From contig KN805413.1 in the NCBI GenBank assembly GCA_000818945.1, positions 66,209-130,208 on the forward strand: a stretch of DNA of 64,000 bases, given 5' to 3'. Under the pieces are notes generated by a model. The model did not search any database and had not been told where the DNA came from. It saw nothing but the letters and a program-made list of their open reading frames with translations. How positions within the stretch are numbered: position 1 is the stretch's first letter; every line of letters starts with the position of its first letter. Source of the stretch: Schizochytrium sp. CCTCC M209059. Lineage: Eukaryota; Sar; Bigyra; Thraustochytrida; Thraustochytriidae. Below, one piece after another: positions 18,376 to 28,388 of this stretch. A program made the translations under genes and the position numbers.

Positions 18376-21231
18376 ATGGCGGCGGCGACGGCGGCTGCCG
18401 CGGCGGGCGGCGGCGAAGGAGGCGCGAGGGCCGGGGCAGAAAGAGGACACGCGGACGAGACCACGGCGGCGGTCCAGTCGCTCTTGCGCGAGCGGATCGG
18501 GCTCTCCGAGGAGATGCTCGAAGCGGTCCTAAACGTGTCGGCGACGTCGCGCAGCGCGCTGCTCGAGTCGCCGCTGGCGTCGACGTCGTCGCCGGGGTCG
18601 ATATCGGTCTCGCTGCGGTCGAGCCTATTCGAAGACGATGAGCTCGCGGCCACACCGCTTCGTAGAGCTGGGAACGTAAGCGGCCTCGCAGCAGGCGACA
18701 GAGTCCAGGACCTTTTGCTCGAGGAGCTCGAGGCCGTGCGCTACGAGAAGCGCCTGCTCGAGGTCAACTTTAAACGCATGGAGCAGAGTGCCGCGCAGCG
18801 CCTTCGCGAAACTACACGACGGTACGATGCCCAGATCCGTACGCTCAAAGAACGTGTGCAGTCGGCGGAGCGCGGGCTTCCCGAGCTACGGCGCAGACTC
18901 GACGCCAGTCGCGCAGACTTTGCCGGCGGGATCCAATGTTCTGCGTCCCAGTACGAGCAGCTGCAAAAACTTTCCGAGGAAGAGCTCACCGTCCGCGAGC
19001 TTGTGCTCGTCAAGGTTTTCGAACTCACAGCTTCTCTGCGCGCGCAGCTTGCCGAGGCGACTACGCAGCAGGAACGTGCGATTGCCGCCAAGACAGCGCT
19101 CGAAGCCCGGACCGAAAGTGCCGAGGCCAGACTCGAAAGCGAGCGGACCCGTTTGCAGGCGCGTGCGCGCGAACTCGAGAATGATCTTGCCCGAGCGCAG
19201 GATGAAGCCACGCAGTTCAAGGACAAGCATCTCGAAGCCCTCCGCCAACTCGACAAGGTGCGCGAAGACAGCGAGCGAACTGGGGCGCTGCGTGCGCGCA
19301 TTTCCGACTTGGAGCGTGAACTCGCACAGGCACGTCAAGTTGGGAACGGGGCTGTCGCGCACGGCGAGGCAACACAGCAGACGCTTGCGCTCAAGGCGAG
19401 CGAGCTCGAACACGCTCTTCGTGACCTCGAGCTTGTGAAACAAGACAAGAACTATCTGGCCCGAGAGGCTGACGCGCGCAAACTTGAGGCCGCCCGTCTC
19501 ACTAGCGAGCTTGGGCGTGAGCAGGACCGCGTGCAGTCGCTCCAAGTTCGCCTCGATGAAGCTCGTGAGCACCTGCACGAGGGCTTGCAGCAAGCACGTT
19601 CCGAATACGAGGAGCGACTTTCGCGCGAGGTCGATGCGATGCGCAATGAACACAATAAACAAATTGCACAGCTCAAAGAAGTCCAGCTCGAAACGGCCGA
19701 ACGGGAAGCGCGAGCCATGCGCGCGGCCCGTGAGGAGGCCATTCTTGATGCGGGGCATTTGCGCGCTCAATTGAGCGATGCGCAAACCGCCCTCGACGAG
19801 GCACGCGTAGAGCTGGCTACCAAGGACGCCTCGAATGAAGCGGCGCTAGCGCGTGCTCGCGGCGAGCTGAACCGCCGCGTTTTTGAGATTGAGACGTTGA
19901 GCGCGACGGTGGACGCCAAGATGGCTGCCTTGCGCAAGCTCGAGATCGAAAACGAGATGCTCAGAAGCAAATTTGACATTCTTCGCGACGACTTTGCCGC
20001 GCTCGAGTCATCGACAGCCAAGACAATAGTGGAACGGACCGCGCGCATCGCCACGCTCGAAGAAAAGGTTCACGCTTACGAGGCCCTTGAACTCGAGCTC
20101 GATGCCGCCGTGGTGGAGCAAGCCAAGTTACGCGCTGAAGCCGTCGAAGAGCCTCGCGAAGAGACGGCTGCGCCAGCAGCAGGCGACGCAAAGCTCGCAT
20201 TCGATGCACAGAGCGAAAACACGAAAACCATGGTTGCCAATGCGTCAGCGGCGGCGTCACGGTTCTCGGCTCAGTTGCCCATTGCTGCGCAGCGACGTGT
20301 GCAGCAAAGTGTACTGCTCGCAGAAAAGCTTGTGCGGACTGAGCGGGAATTGGAGGCTTCAAAGCGGCACGCGCGAGAGCTCGAAGCGGCGCTGCGTTCG
20401 ACTCAGGCCGAAGCGCGTGCTGCGGCTGATGTTGCCGCCAGCGCCACGCAACCGCAGGCATATCTTTTGGAGAAGCTCAAGGACAGAGACACTGCACTCG
20501 AACGTGCGCATCGTGAGGCGCGCGAGCTGCAGACCTCTCTTCAGGCCCTTCGCGCAGAGCTTGCCAAGGTCGAAGCGACGCGCGATGGCCTCCATGCCGA
20601 TTTGCAGCGTGTTCTCAGCGATCGACGCATTCTCGAGCGCGCCATTCCGCGTTTGCAAGGCACAGGCGGCGGCCGGAGCGCCGCCTCTTCCCAAGGACAT
20701 TTCTCGCCGACGCTCGCAAGTTTAACAGCGACGCAGGGCCGCGGGGAGCCAAAATTTGCAAGTCGCCGAAGCCCGCAGTCCGCACCGTTGCCGGGCATGG
20801 GAAAACACGCGCATGGACGTGAGACCGACCCATTCCGGGGCCTCGTGGTGCACGTCAACGACGACAATGACGATGACAATGATGATGATGATGTGGATGA
20901 TGATGGCAAGCAGGAGGGACGAGAGGGGAATGATCAGAATTTTGACAAGGATGGTGGAGATGGTGACATTGACGACGATGACGAAGAAGAAGACGACTAC
21001 GACGATGCGTTTGATGTAGATGCAGGAGCAAGCGCTCTCAGCGGTCAAGGCATGCTATTTCATGACAACAACGACGACGATACGATTCAAGAGGTCGACA
21101 TGCCCGACGCCCTTGGGCGTAGCACCCTCAGCGTAGGTAGTGTGGAGTCGTCGACTTTCGTCTTGCATAGAGAGGACGACCAAGGCATCCCGCTTCCCAA
21201 GTGGTATCGTAAGCTTCGGCAAGAGCCCTGA
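18376..21231 (+). CDS. PIBF1: PIBF1/CEP90 homologue, long coiled-coil centriolar protein
   Basis: 951 residues, almost wholly coiled coil from about 115 to 760. Several blocks run in the same order as in human PIBF1/CEP90: SQYEQLQKLSEEELTVRELV (about 195), like the [21 protein letters not shown] region; LVKQDKNYLAREAD (about 358), like the LLQKDKEYLNRQN region; the KVHAYEALELELDA block (about 566), like DIYEKLEKELDE; and AQRRVQQSVLLAEKLVRTE (about 637), like AKRRLKQSVHLARRVLQLE. The family works at centriolar satellites and distal appendages and is needed for cilia, fitting an organism with flagellated cells. The tail (about 800-890) adds an Asp/Glu-rich stretch encoded by GAC/GAT repeats, absent from the human protein as I know it. 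The N-terminal 30 residues are Ala/Gly-rich. Confidence 0.85.
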   Translation: MAAATAAAAAGGGEGGARAGAERGHADETTAAVQSLLRERIGLSEEMLEAVLNVSATSRSALLESPLASTSSPGSISVSLRSSLFEDDELAATPLRRAGNVSGLAAGDRVQDLLLEELEAVRYEKRLLEVNFKRMEQSAAQRLRETTRRYDAQIRTLKERVQSAERGLPELRRRLDASRADFAGGIQCSASQYEQLQKLSEEELTVRELVLVKVFELTASLRAQLAEATTQQERAIAAKTALEARTESAEARLESERTRLQARARELENDLARAQDEATQFKDKHLEALRQLDKVREDSERTGALRARISDLERELAQARQVGNGAVAHGEATQQTLALKASELEHALRDLELVKQDKNYLAREADARKLEAARLTSELGREQDRVQSLQVRLDEAREHLHEGLQQARSEYEERLSREVDAMRNEHNKQIAQLKEVQLETAEREARAMRAAREEAILDAGHLRAQLSDAQTALDEARVELATKDASNEAALARARGELNRRVFEIETLSATVDAKMAALRKLEIENEMLRSKFDILRDDFAALESSTAKTIVERTARIATLEEKVHAYEALELELDAAVVEQAKLRAEAVEEPREETAAPAAGDAKLAFDAQSENTKTMVANASAAASRFSAQLPIAAQRRVQQSVLLAEKLVRTERELEASKRHARELEAALRSTQAEARAAADVAASATQPQAYLLEKLKDRDTALERAHREARELQTSLQALRAELAKVEATRDGLHADLQRVLSDRRILERAIPRLQGTGGGRSAASSQGHFSPTLASLTATQGRGEPKFASRRSPQSAPLPGMGKHAHGRETDPFRGLVVHVNDDNDDDNDDDDVDDDGKQEGREGNDQNFDKDGGDGDIDDDDEEEDDYDDAFDVDAGASALSGQGMLFHDNNDDDTIQEVDMPDALGRSTLSVGSVESSTFVLHREDDQGIPLPKWYRKLRQEP

Positions 21232-21829
21232 CTGATGGACCGGACCGCCTCTGTGGTGAAGGTGAATCATGTGGCAGAGGCAGTGGCTGGCCGGCTAAAC
21301 CGCTGGCCGACTGGCTGAAATTCGTTCCCACCGATGACGACGAGCTTTTCTTGCGTCCCTCGTCTCCGCTTTCTGTCCCATCGCGTCCCCATCGCATCCA
21401 CTTTAACCCATGTTCGTGCGCATTTCCGCCCTTCTTCCTCCCGACAGTCCACCTCAAAAGTCACGCGCGTGCGTGACGCCCGTCCATCCGGTCGATCCCG
21501 TCTCCTCCCTCCCACGACGACATCATCGTCATCATCGTCTCCCTCTGCAGCAAGAAAATTGAAAAAAAAATTAAGAACGAAAAAATCAGAATAAAGAATT
21601 CAATTTGTCCCTATCCGCGAGGAGGGGGGCCGTCTTTACGGTTGCGAGTAGCGCGATCGGATCCTTGTAGGACTCTACTAACTTATACGATAGGAGTCAC
21701 ACGCCGCGGCGGGGGCGCGCGGGCCGCGAGAGCCGGGCGCGAAAAGGCGCGCGCGAGCAGGGGGGGTGGTCGGTTGCGCGAGAAAAAAGGAAGAAGATAA
21801 AATGAAAGAATGAACAAATGCAGGAGATA

Positions 21830-21895
21830 GAATGGATGAATGAATGGATGGATGAATGAATGGATGAATGAATGAATGAATGAATGAATGAATGA
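21830..21895. repeat. (AATG)n tetranucleotide array
   Basis: Tandem AATG with GGATG variants, about 65 bases long. Confidence 0.85.
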
Positions 21896-22402
21896 AAAAG
21901 GGGGAGAGACTGCGAGCGGGCGTTTCACGGGGCCTCGCTGCTGTGCTTGTGCTGCTGCTGCGCCTTTCTTCCCGGCGCGGGTGCTCAGCGCGGAGCGGAG
22001 CGGGAAACTCCTGGGCGAGTGCGGCCGGCTTGATGCGCGTGCGAGAGGAGAGGGAGAGGGTCCAGGCGCCGAGGGAGAGGAGGCGCAAGCTGGTTTTGAT
22101 TTTTGAACCCAGGAAAGGGGTTCCTCAGGCTTCTTTCTCTAAGAGGAATGGACGCGAGGCTGCGAGATGGAAAAAAGTCGGGCGCACTTTGCGGAGCGGC
22201 GCAGCGAGAGAGGCTTGGGGGTGAGATGCATGCTTGGCACGATACCACGTGGAGACGATGAGATTGGATTCGCGCTTGCTTGCTTGCTTGCTTGCTTGCT
22301 TGGCTGGCTTGCTTCCTTCACTTTCCCCTTCCTGGATTCGAATCCGGTTTGAAGGAGGAAAAAGAAAAAGAAAAAAGAAAAGAAAGGAATGTAAAAGAAA
22401 TT

Positions 22403-22438
22403 TGGATTCGAATTTGAATTCGAATTCGAATTCGAATC
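22403..22438. repeat. (GAATTC)n hexamer array, self-complementary
   Basis: Tandem EcoRI-type hexamers (GAATTC with one GAATTT). The array is self-complementary and could fold as a cruciform. It is followed closely by other tetramer arrays. Confidence 0.8.
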
Positions 22439-22512
22439 CAAAGCCGTAACGAGGCAAGACAGGTACGTCCGAGCAAGCGAATGCCGCGCGCTCGCGCAAG
22501 ACTTCATCAGCA

Positions 22513-22622
22513 CGCACGATCGATCCATCGATCGATCCATCGATCGATCCATCGAGAGACCGAAGGCCTTTCGCACGCACGCACGCACGCACGCACGCAA
22601 GCACGCACGCAAGCACGCACGG
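22513..22622. repeat. ATCGATCC and (ACGC)n arrays
   Basis: Three CCATCGATCGAT units are followed about 20 bases later by roughly ten ACGC/AAGC tetramers. Both lie in the epimerase upstream region. Confidence 0.8.
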
Positions 22623-23122
22623 GCGCAAGTTTTGAGAGGGTAGATGGTGGTGGAAATCGTGCGGCCCTGGGCACGCCAGGCTGGCTTGGCTGGCCGGGTG
22701 GCTTCGCGAGGCCGTCTTCGCGCGCGATGCGGAGAGCGACGGCCTTCGGCGGCGTGCGGGCAAGAACTGGCGCGACGCGGATGAGCCCGAGAGACTCTTC
22801 GTCGCGAGATCGCAAGATCGTCGCCAGGTAGCCGACGAAGGAAGACACCAAGAACGGCTTCGGGACCGGTCCCGAGCAAGAACGGCTTGGAGGCGACGGT
22901 GGCCGTTGTCTGTCACCCATGGGGCCTGGATGGATAGCGCGGGCAGGAGTGCGGGCGGTGGGACGTGTGTCTGCCTGCTTGCATGCATGCCTGGAGAAGA
23001 GGGAGGACGCGAACCTGACTCTGATGGACTTGAGTGACTGACTGACTTTATGATGACATATCTACGACAATGACGACCCAACCAATATCCAGATTCGAAG
23101 AAATAGCAAACAAGCAAGCAAA

Positions 23123-24175
23123 ATGTCGGACGACAAGATCAAGGTGTGCATCACCGGTGCCGGCGGCTTCATCGCCGCCCACCTCGGCAAGAAGCTCAAG
23201 GAGCAGGGCAAGTATGTCGTTGCCGTTGACTGGAAGAAGCAGGAGTTCTTCAAGGAGGAGGAGTTCTGTGACGAGTTCAAGCTTCTGGACCTGCGCAACC
23301 TGAGCAACTGCGTCGCCGCCACCGAGGGCTGCCAGGAGGTGTACAACCTCGCCGCCGACATGGGTGGTATGGGCTTCATCCAGTCCAACCACTCTGTGCT
23401 GTTCTACAACAACACCATGATTTCGTTCAACATGGTCGAGGCCGCTCGCCGCGCCGGCGCCAAGCGCTTCTTCTACGCCTCTTCCGCTTGCGTGTACAAC
23501 GAGTCCAAGCAGGAGGATGAGGCCAACCCCGGCCTCAAGGAGGAGGACGCCTGGCCCGCCCAGCCCCAGGACGCTTACGGCCTCGAGAAGCTCGCGTCCG
23601 AGGAGCTCGCCATGCACTACGGTCGCGACTTCGGCTTTGATGTGCGCATCGCCCGCTTCCACAACGTCTACGGTCCCCACGGTACCTGGACCGGTGGTCG
23701 CGAGAAGGCCCCCGCCGCCTTTTGCCGCAAGGCCCTTACCTCGACCGAGGAGTTCGAGATCTGGGGTAACGGCGAGCAGACCCGCTCGTTCATGTACGTC
23801 GATGACTGCATTGAGGGTATCCTTCGCCTCATGGACTCGGACTTCCTGAAGCCCATCAACCTTGGTTCCGACGAGATGGTCAGCATGAACCAGATGGCCG
23901 ACATGGTCATTGAGCTCGCCGGCAAGACCGGCCAGCTTAAGCACAAGCACGTCCCGGGCCCCGAGGGTGTCCGTGGCCGCAACTCCGACAACACCCTCAT
24001 CAAGAAGGTGCTCGGCTGGGCCCCCGGCATTGACCTCAAGTCTGGCCTCAAGCTCACCATGGCCTGGATCTCCGACCGTATTGAAGAGAAGCGCAAGGAG
24101 GGTGCCAGCGATGCTGACTTCCAGTCTTCCAAGGTTGTGACTCAGTCCACTGAGTCCCTCGACTCGCTCAAGTAA
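23123..24175 (+). CDS. GME: GDP-mannose 3,5-epimerase
   Basis: 350 residues of the extended short-chain dehydrogenase (NDP-sugar epimerase) fold, the usual GME length or slightly shorter. The NAD-binding loop is GAGGFIAAHL at 12-21. The signature AADMGGMGFIQSNHS, near 75-90, is diagnostic of GME. The catalytic Tyr-x3-Lys is in YGLEK, the Ser is in SSACVYNES, and RSFMYVDDC follows. GME turns GDP-D-mannose into GDP-L-galactose and GDP-L-gulose, in plants on the route to ascorbate and cell-wall sugars; it acts in the cytosol. Codons end in C almost throughout, much more than in most neighbours, which suggests high expression. The gene is convergent with TRAPPC6. Confidence 0.96.
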   Translation: MSDDKIKVCITGAGGFIAAHLGKKLKEQGKYVVAVDWKKQEFFKEEEFCDEFKLLDLRNLSNCVAATEGCQEVYNLAADMGGMGFIQSNHSVLFYNNTMISFNMVEAARRAGAKRFFYASSACVYNESKQEDEANPGLKEEDAWPAQPQDAYGLEKLASEELAMHYGRDFGFDVRIARFHNVYGPHGTWTGGREKAPAAFCRKALTSTEEFEIWGNGEQTRSFMYVDDCIEGILRLMDSDFLKPINLGSDEMVSMNQMADMVIELAGKTGQLKHKHVPGPEGVRGRNSDNTLIKKVLGWAPGIDLKSGLKLTMAWISDRIEEKRKEGASDADFQSSKVVTQSTESLDSLK

Positions 24176-24549
24176 ACGAGCAGAGTCTTGCGATTCATGC
24201 ATGCGTAGCTAGCCAGCCATTTGCCTTTTAAAATTTGAAAAAAGCATTTGATCACACATACACGTTATGGTACTATTTTCTTTTCGGTTTTTATGACCAC
24301 GACCTTGAATTTTCGTTCAACCATCCATTCATTCGTTTGGTCGTGCGACATGACATTCCAGCTTGACTTACAAGGTCTACTTTGAAGTTCTGCCAACGTA
24401 AACAGTCTTGGCTTTATGCAGAATGTGGATATCTTCTTCTCATCCTGAAGCGTTGCGTCCCTGCATTCCGCCAATCTTCAGTGTCCCACCTCTGATTAGT
24501 AGAACCTTTGCTCATTAAGATTCAACCTAGGCCCTAACACAAAAAGCAT
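24176..24549. other. 3' intergenic region between convergent genes
   Basis: 374 bases holding the 3' flanks of the epimerase and TRAPPC6. AT-richer than its surroundings. No other feature is seen. Confidence 0.6.
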
Positions 24550-25422
24550 CTACAACATTTCTTCATTGATTTGTATATTGAAGAAACACATTGGCAACGT
24601 CGAGAACTCTGCCCGCACGGTGCACTTGATGCCCAAATTAGACAAGGCTCCCCGGATGAGGCCACAGGGGGCAATGAGAAACTTCTTCGCCTGCTCTAGG
24701 CTCTCCTCGTCACTGTAGTCAATATCAACGCTAGATACCCATGCGCACTTGTTGTCATGGAGAACGAAAACACCCTTGTGATTCGTCTGCAGCTTGTCGA
24801 CTTGTTTGCCAAACATTGCGAGCCATAGGTCCTTGCACAGAAACTTGACAACCTCGAGCGTACTGGTAAACTTGGCGTGTGTACGCGTGAATCTCTCCAC
24901 AAACCGGTGCCCAATCCCGAACCCGAGCATTTCCAGCTTGCCCAGATCGTTTTGCGCATCGCAAATGCGAACCTGTGTGAAAGGTATGACAAGATGTTAG
25001 TCAGGAGCAAGCAAGCAAGCAAGCAAGCAAGCAAAAAACCAAAGAAGCAAACAAACAAGCATGATGCTAAAAGAGTGCTGGCAGTAAAGTAGCTCTTGAA
25101 AAGCATGACGTACCAACTCAAATGCAAGCATTCGGTACGCAATGGCCGACATTGGTCCCCGCGACTGCGATGCTCCACTGCGAGCCTTGGGTGTCGTGAG
25201 CATTCGTCGCTGCTGCATCTGCGGAGCCGCAGCTGGCTTGACGCCGAGCGCGGCCTGGGCCGCCTCCGCGGTCGACGCCGCCGAAGCCGTGCCCGGTCTT
25301 GCCGCCAGGCTCGCCTGCGGCATATCGGGCTGCGGAGTCTGGCTTCGACCCTGTTGCGCCTCCTCCTGCTGCTGCTGGCTAGGCGGGGGCGGCGCGCCCG
25401 CGTGTCCCGAGGGCGTTGCCAT
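24550..25422 (-). CDS. TRAPPC6: TRAPP complex subunit TRAPPC6/Trs33, two exons
   Basis: Exon 1 is 25114-25422 and exon 2 is 24550-24972. The 141-base intron (24973-25113) has a GTACGT donor, a CACAG acceptor and phase 0, and contains a (GCAA)n run. The 243-residue product has a Gln/Pro/Ala-rich lead of about 90 residues that typical Trs33 proteins lack, then the Trs33 core starting MSAIAYRMLAFELVRI across the splice. Core signs are IGHRFVERFTRTH, VVKFLCKDLWLAMFGKQVDKL, QTNHKGVFVLHD and CGLIRGALSNLGI. TRAPPC6 pairs with Bet3 in the TRAPP tether, which activates Rab1/Ypt1 in ER-Golgi traffic. The splice restores family sequence exactly, so I am confident in the model. Confidence 0.92.
25008..25035. 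repeat. (GCAA)n array inside the TRAPPC6 intron
   Basis: About six tandem GCAA units within the 141-base intron, making up a fifth of it. Confidence 0.8.
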
Positions 25423-25572
25423 GCTGTTGCTCTCAGGAGCCCGCCACCCGCGCAGCCCGCGCGCCGTAGAGTTTGCCTCGACCCGAGTCAGACCTCAAAC
25501 TACAACCAAGCTTGGATAGATACGTAGATAGATAGAGATACTACTCTGCGCTGGCAAAGGGCTGTGTGCGCC

Positions 25573-28164
25573 ATGCCGCACGACGACGCCGCCAGGGACC
25601 GCGATCCGGCTGCCGCTTCGCGCGAGGCGCTCGTGCGCAACTGGCGGGCGCGAGGCCTCTTCGGCCCGGACGTAGCTGCCACATCAGAACTCGAAGTCGC
25701 AGGTTGCGGCGCAGAGGCTCAAGAAGAAGGCGACCCGAAGGAAATCAGCACGGCCAAGAACTCTGTCTCAGAAGATCATGCCAACGACAATCGAGAAGAC
25801 GAAACGAAAAAACCACGGCCATGCTCTGGCGTCTCCGCTGCGAGCAAAGATGATGTTCCTCTTTCGCCGCCCTCGAGATCGCCGGATGCCGTCGGATGCG
25901 GATTTTTAGGCGACTCCTATTTGAGCGTGGCTGCGCCCATTCACAAGACCACAAACTTGGTCCAGAGACACGACAACATACCTGCGCTTGCTGCTGCAGA
26001 TACTGCTGTTGTCGAAAAGAACCATGACCAAGCGAGTGAGATTTCGTCCGCCAGCACAAATGCGGATTATTCTGGCGCCAGCGAGCAAGATTATGGCGCT
26101 TTGGAACCTTTGCTCGAGGCACACGAGTTTGGCTCTTCCGAAGCGTGGGCTGCGCCGCCATGGCCCGGGGAGACGGTGTACGATCGTAGAGATGCTGCTG
26201 GCCTTCGTACACGGAACCTACCCGGAAGTTGTCTCGTCTTTGAGTCGCGTTTCGAGAGCGGAAATCTTGCTCGTGCGGTGCGTCGAAGCTCAGCATTTTA
26301 TGATCTCCACCTTCAGCTGGACCCACGATCCGAAAAACCCCATGCACAATGGTTCTATTTTAGCATGCGCAACCTCCGTCCCAACAAGGAATACCGTTTC
26401 CGCTTGCTCAATTTTACAAAAAACGAATCTCTCTTCGGCCGACAAGGTGGCTGCAAACCAGTTCTCTACTCTGCGCGCCAGGGATCCTGGCGTCGCGTAG
26501 GAACTGACGTCTATTATGGCCCCGTCAAGGACCATAACACTGCGCTCTGTTTCGCCCTCACCTCCCAGGGCGATTGCACCCCAACGGACCCATTTTTCCT
26601 CGCATTTTGCTACCCGTATCGGTACACTGACCTCCAGCGCTTTCTTTGGCGTCTGCAAACTGACGAGACACGTCAGTTGCGGTTCACACGGGCGCTCTTG
26701 TGTAAGACTGTGGCTGGAAATCGCTGCGATGTCCTCACCATCACCTCTCCAGAGACAACGGAGCAACCGCTCTCCAAGCGCCGCGGCATCGTTTTGTCGG
26801 CACGCGTACACCCAGCAGAGTCAAATGCAAGCTGGATCATGCAGGGCTTTCTCGAATTCATTACGGGTCCTAGTCTTGATGCCAAGTTGCTTCGCGACCA
26901 ATTTGTCTTTAAAGTGATTCCCATGCTCAACCCCGATGGCGTAATCGTCGGCAACTCGAGGTGCTCGCTTGCAGGTGTCGATCTAAATCGGAACTATGCT
27001 ACGCCGTCGCCTCGCGATCACCCCACCATTGCTCAAACCAAAACTCTCATTCGCGAGTTTGCGCAAAGCCACCAGGTCGTTCTATACTGTGATTTTCACG
27101 GCCACTCGCGTCGCCACAATATTTTTCTGTATGGTTGCATCTCTGCTCGTCGTCGCAGACATCAATTTGCGCCTCCATCTCCATCTGTCACCCCCGTCAT
27201 CGTCAAACCCGAGCCTGCCAAGCCTGATGAACCTGTTCGCGCAGATGTTGCCGATGCAATGGGCGATTTTCTCGATCTCATCGGGGCGCCGGCAGCAACG
27301 CCGAACAGTGACGAGATCGCGACTTTGAACGACGGAGAGGCGTCTTTGGAACACATGACTACGCTCGATCTCGATGGGGTATCCAAGACTTCCCATGACG
27401 ACAAGAACGACGCCAGTGGCCACAACAATGATGCGGACTCTGATTCTGGTGCTGGTGCTGGTGCTGCTTCTGATGCTCATAACGACGACGACGACGATGC
27501 TGATGCTGATGATGACGACGATGACGATGATGATGACAATGATGATGACGACACGAATGACGACGACGATGTTGACGATGACGACGACGACGACGACGAC
27601 GATACGAGTATCGAGCACCGACGGGCTTTTGGAGGAAACAAAGATACTTTGACCAAGGAGAAGGAGAATAATGAGGATGTGGCCGACTGTAATCACGACA
27701 AGGGTGTTAATAGTAGCCAAAGCAGCGCAGGAGAGAAAAATGCGTCAGCTGGCAAGCCAAATCGTGAACCATCGCCAACAGTATTTATCGGATCAAATGG
27801 AACGCTCAAGTCAAAGAGAAGGATTGCCGACTATTCCAAAAACGCCCCCGTTCCTGTTCCTATCTTCCCGCAAAAACTTGCCGAGGCCAGCGTACTTTTC
27901 TCACTGGTGGATTGTAAAAATGCGGTGACCAAAGCCAAAGAGTCGACCGGGCGCGTCTGCATTCATAAAGAATTCAAGGGCCGTATCCTTAGCTATACCC
28001 TTGAAGCGTCACTCGGTGGTGTAGACGCGGGGCCTTTGGCCGGAGTGCACATAAACCAGGCTCATCTGCTTGGCATGGGCGCGGCATTTGGCGATGCTCT
28101 TCTCGATTTATTACTTGAGCTCGATTCTGCGCCAAAGACAACATCAATGAGCGAAACAAAGTAG
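25573..28164 (+). CDS. Cytosolic carboxypeptidase (M14D, AGBL/Nna1 type), likely tubulin deglutamylase
   Basis: Started at the first ATG, 863 residues. The N-terminal beta domain of the CCP family is visible (LVFESRFESGNLARAV, HAQWFYFSMRN, KNESLFGRQGG, FLAFCYPYRYTDL). The M14 zinc site is ARVHPAES (His413, Glu416) and CDFHGHS (His509). MLNPDGVIVGNSRCSLAGVDLNRNY supplies the substrate Asn-Arg pair. The catalytic Glu is probably Glu811 in YTLEAS. Known CCPs remove Glu from tubulin tails and other acidic C-termini in cytosol and cilia. Odd: about 300 residues separate the third zinc ligand from the catalytic Glu, against about 100 in the family as I recall. The extra is a low-complexity insert, including a long Asp run encoded by GAC/GAT repeats at about 27485-27605. 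All key residues remain. Confidence 0.93.
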   Translation: MPHDDAARDRDPAAASREALVRNWRARGLFGPDVAATSELEVAGCGAEAQEEGDPKEISTAKNSVSEDHANDNREDETKKPRPCSGVSAASKDDVPLSPPSRSPDAVGCGFLGDSYLSVAAPIHKTTNLVQRHDNIPALAAADTAVVEKNHDQASEISSASTNADYSGASEQDYGALEPLLEAHEFGSSEAWAAPPWPGETVYDRRDAAGLRTRNLPGSCLVFESRFESGNLARAVRRSSAFYDLHLQLDPRSEKPHAQWFYFSMRNLRPNKEYRFRLLNFTKNESLFGRQGGCKPVLYSARQGSWRRVGTDVYYGPVKDHNTALCFALTSQGDCTPTDPFFLAFCYPYRYTDLQRFLWRLQTDETRQLRFTRALLCKTVAGNRCDVLTITSPETTEQPLSKRRGIVLSARVHPAESNASWIMQGFLEFITGPSLDAKLLRDQFVFKVIPMLNPDGVIVGNSRCSLAGVDLNRNYATPSPRDHPTIAQTKTLIREFAQSHQVVLYCDFHGHSRRHNIFLYGCISARRRRHQFAPPSPSVTPVIVKPEPAKPDEPVRADVADAMGDFLDLIGAPAATPNSDEIATLNDGEASLEHMTTLDLDGVSKTSHDDKNDASGHNNDADSDSGAGAGAASDAHNDDDDDADADDDDDDDDDDNDDDDTNDDDDVDDDDDDDDDDTSIEHRRAFGGNKDTLTKEKENNEDVADCNHDKGVNSSQSSAGEKNASAGKPNREPSPTVFIGSNGTLKSKRRIADYSKNAPVPVPIFPQKLAEASVLFSLVDCKNAVTKAKESTGRVCIHKEFKGRILSYTLEASLGGVDAGPLAGVHINQAHLLGMGAAFGDALLDLLLELDSAPKTTSMSETK
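27485..27606. repeat. GAC/GAT trinucleotide tract inside the carboxypeptidase gene
   Basis: About 120 bases of GAY codons, encoding mostly Asp with a few Asn, Ala, Thr and Val. A coding microsatellite within the family-atypical insert. Confidence 0.85.
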
Positions 28165-28200
28165 TTGAGAATTTATTTTCTTTTTTGTTGTTTCCCACGT

Positions 28201-28210
28201 CTAGGCCTAG
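28201..28210. promoter_or_regulatory. CTAGGCCTAG palindrome in a 3' intergenic gap
   Basis: A 10-base perfect palindrome with the TAGGCCTA core, 37 bases after the carboxypeptidase stop, between convergent genes. A role in 3' processing or termination is possible; nothing proves it. Confidence 0.3.
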
Positions 28211-28388
28211 TGAAGATCGCACGAAGCGCTAGATTGTGTCCTCAAGATGCAATTTTTCCAAACATTTATGATACAAGAAAGATATTTTTTTTTAATCACC
28301 TTCGAGATGCTTGTGTCGTGAGTCTTGGCAGCTCGGGTGTTCGTAGCGTTGAGGTCATCAATGATTTAACCTAAATCCGGAAACAAAT

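Larger units (their letters stand above)
21232..23122. other. Intergenic region, simple-repeat-rich, upstream of the GDP-mannose epimerase gene
   Basis: This region has (AATG)n at about 21835-21895, (CTTG)n at about 22273-22303, (GAATTC)n at about 22403-22438, (CCATCGATCGAT)n at about 22517-22553, and (ACGC)n at about 22574-22622. Open frames here encode only repeat peptides. No gene is supported. Confidence 0.7.

Noticed and set aside
18886..19785. Minus-strand frame of 299 codons inside the PIBF1-like gene
   Set aside because: Antisense shadow of a Glu/Leu/Arg-rich coiled coil; the plus strand has clear homology.
22125..23117. Minus-strand frame of 330 codons before the epimerase gene
   Set aside because: Built from microsatellites and the epimerase upstream region; no conserved motif.
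23048..24202. Minus-strand frame of 384 codons covering the epimerase gene
   Set aside because: Exact antisense of a gene with C-ending codons, which removes stops from the other strand.
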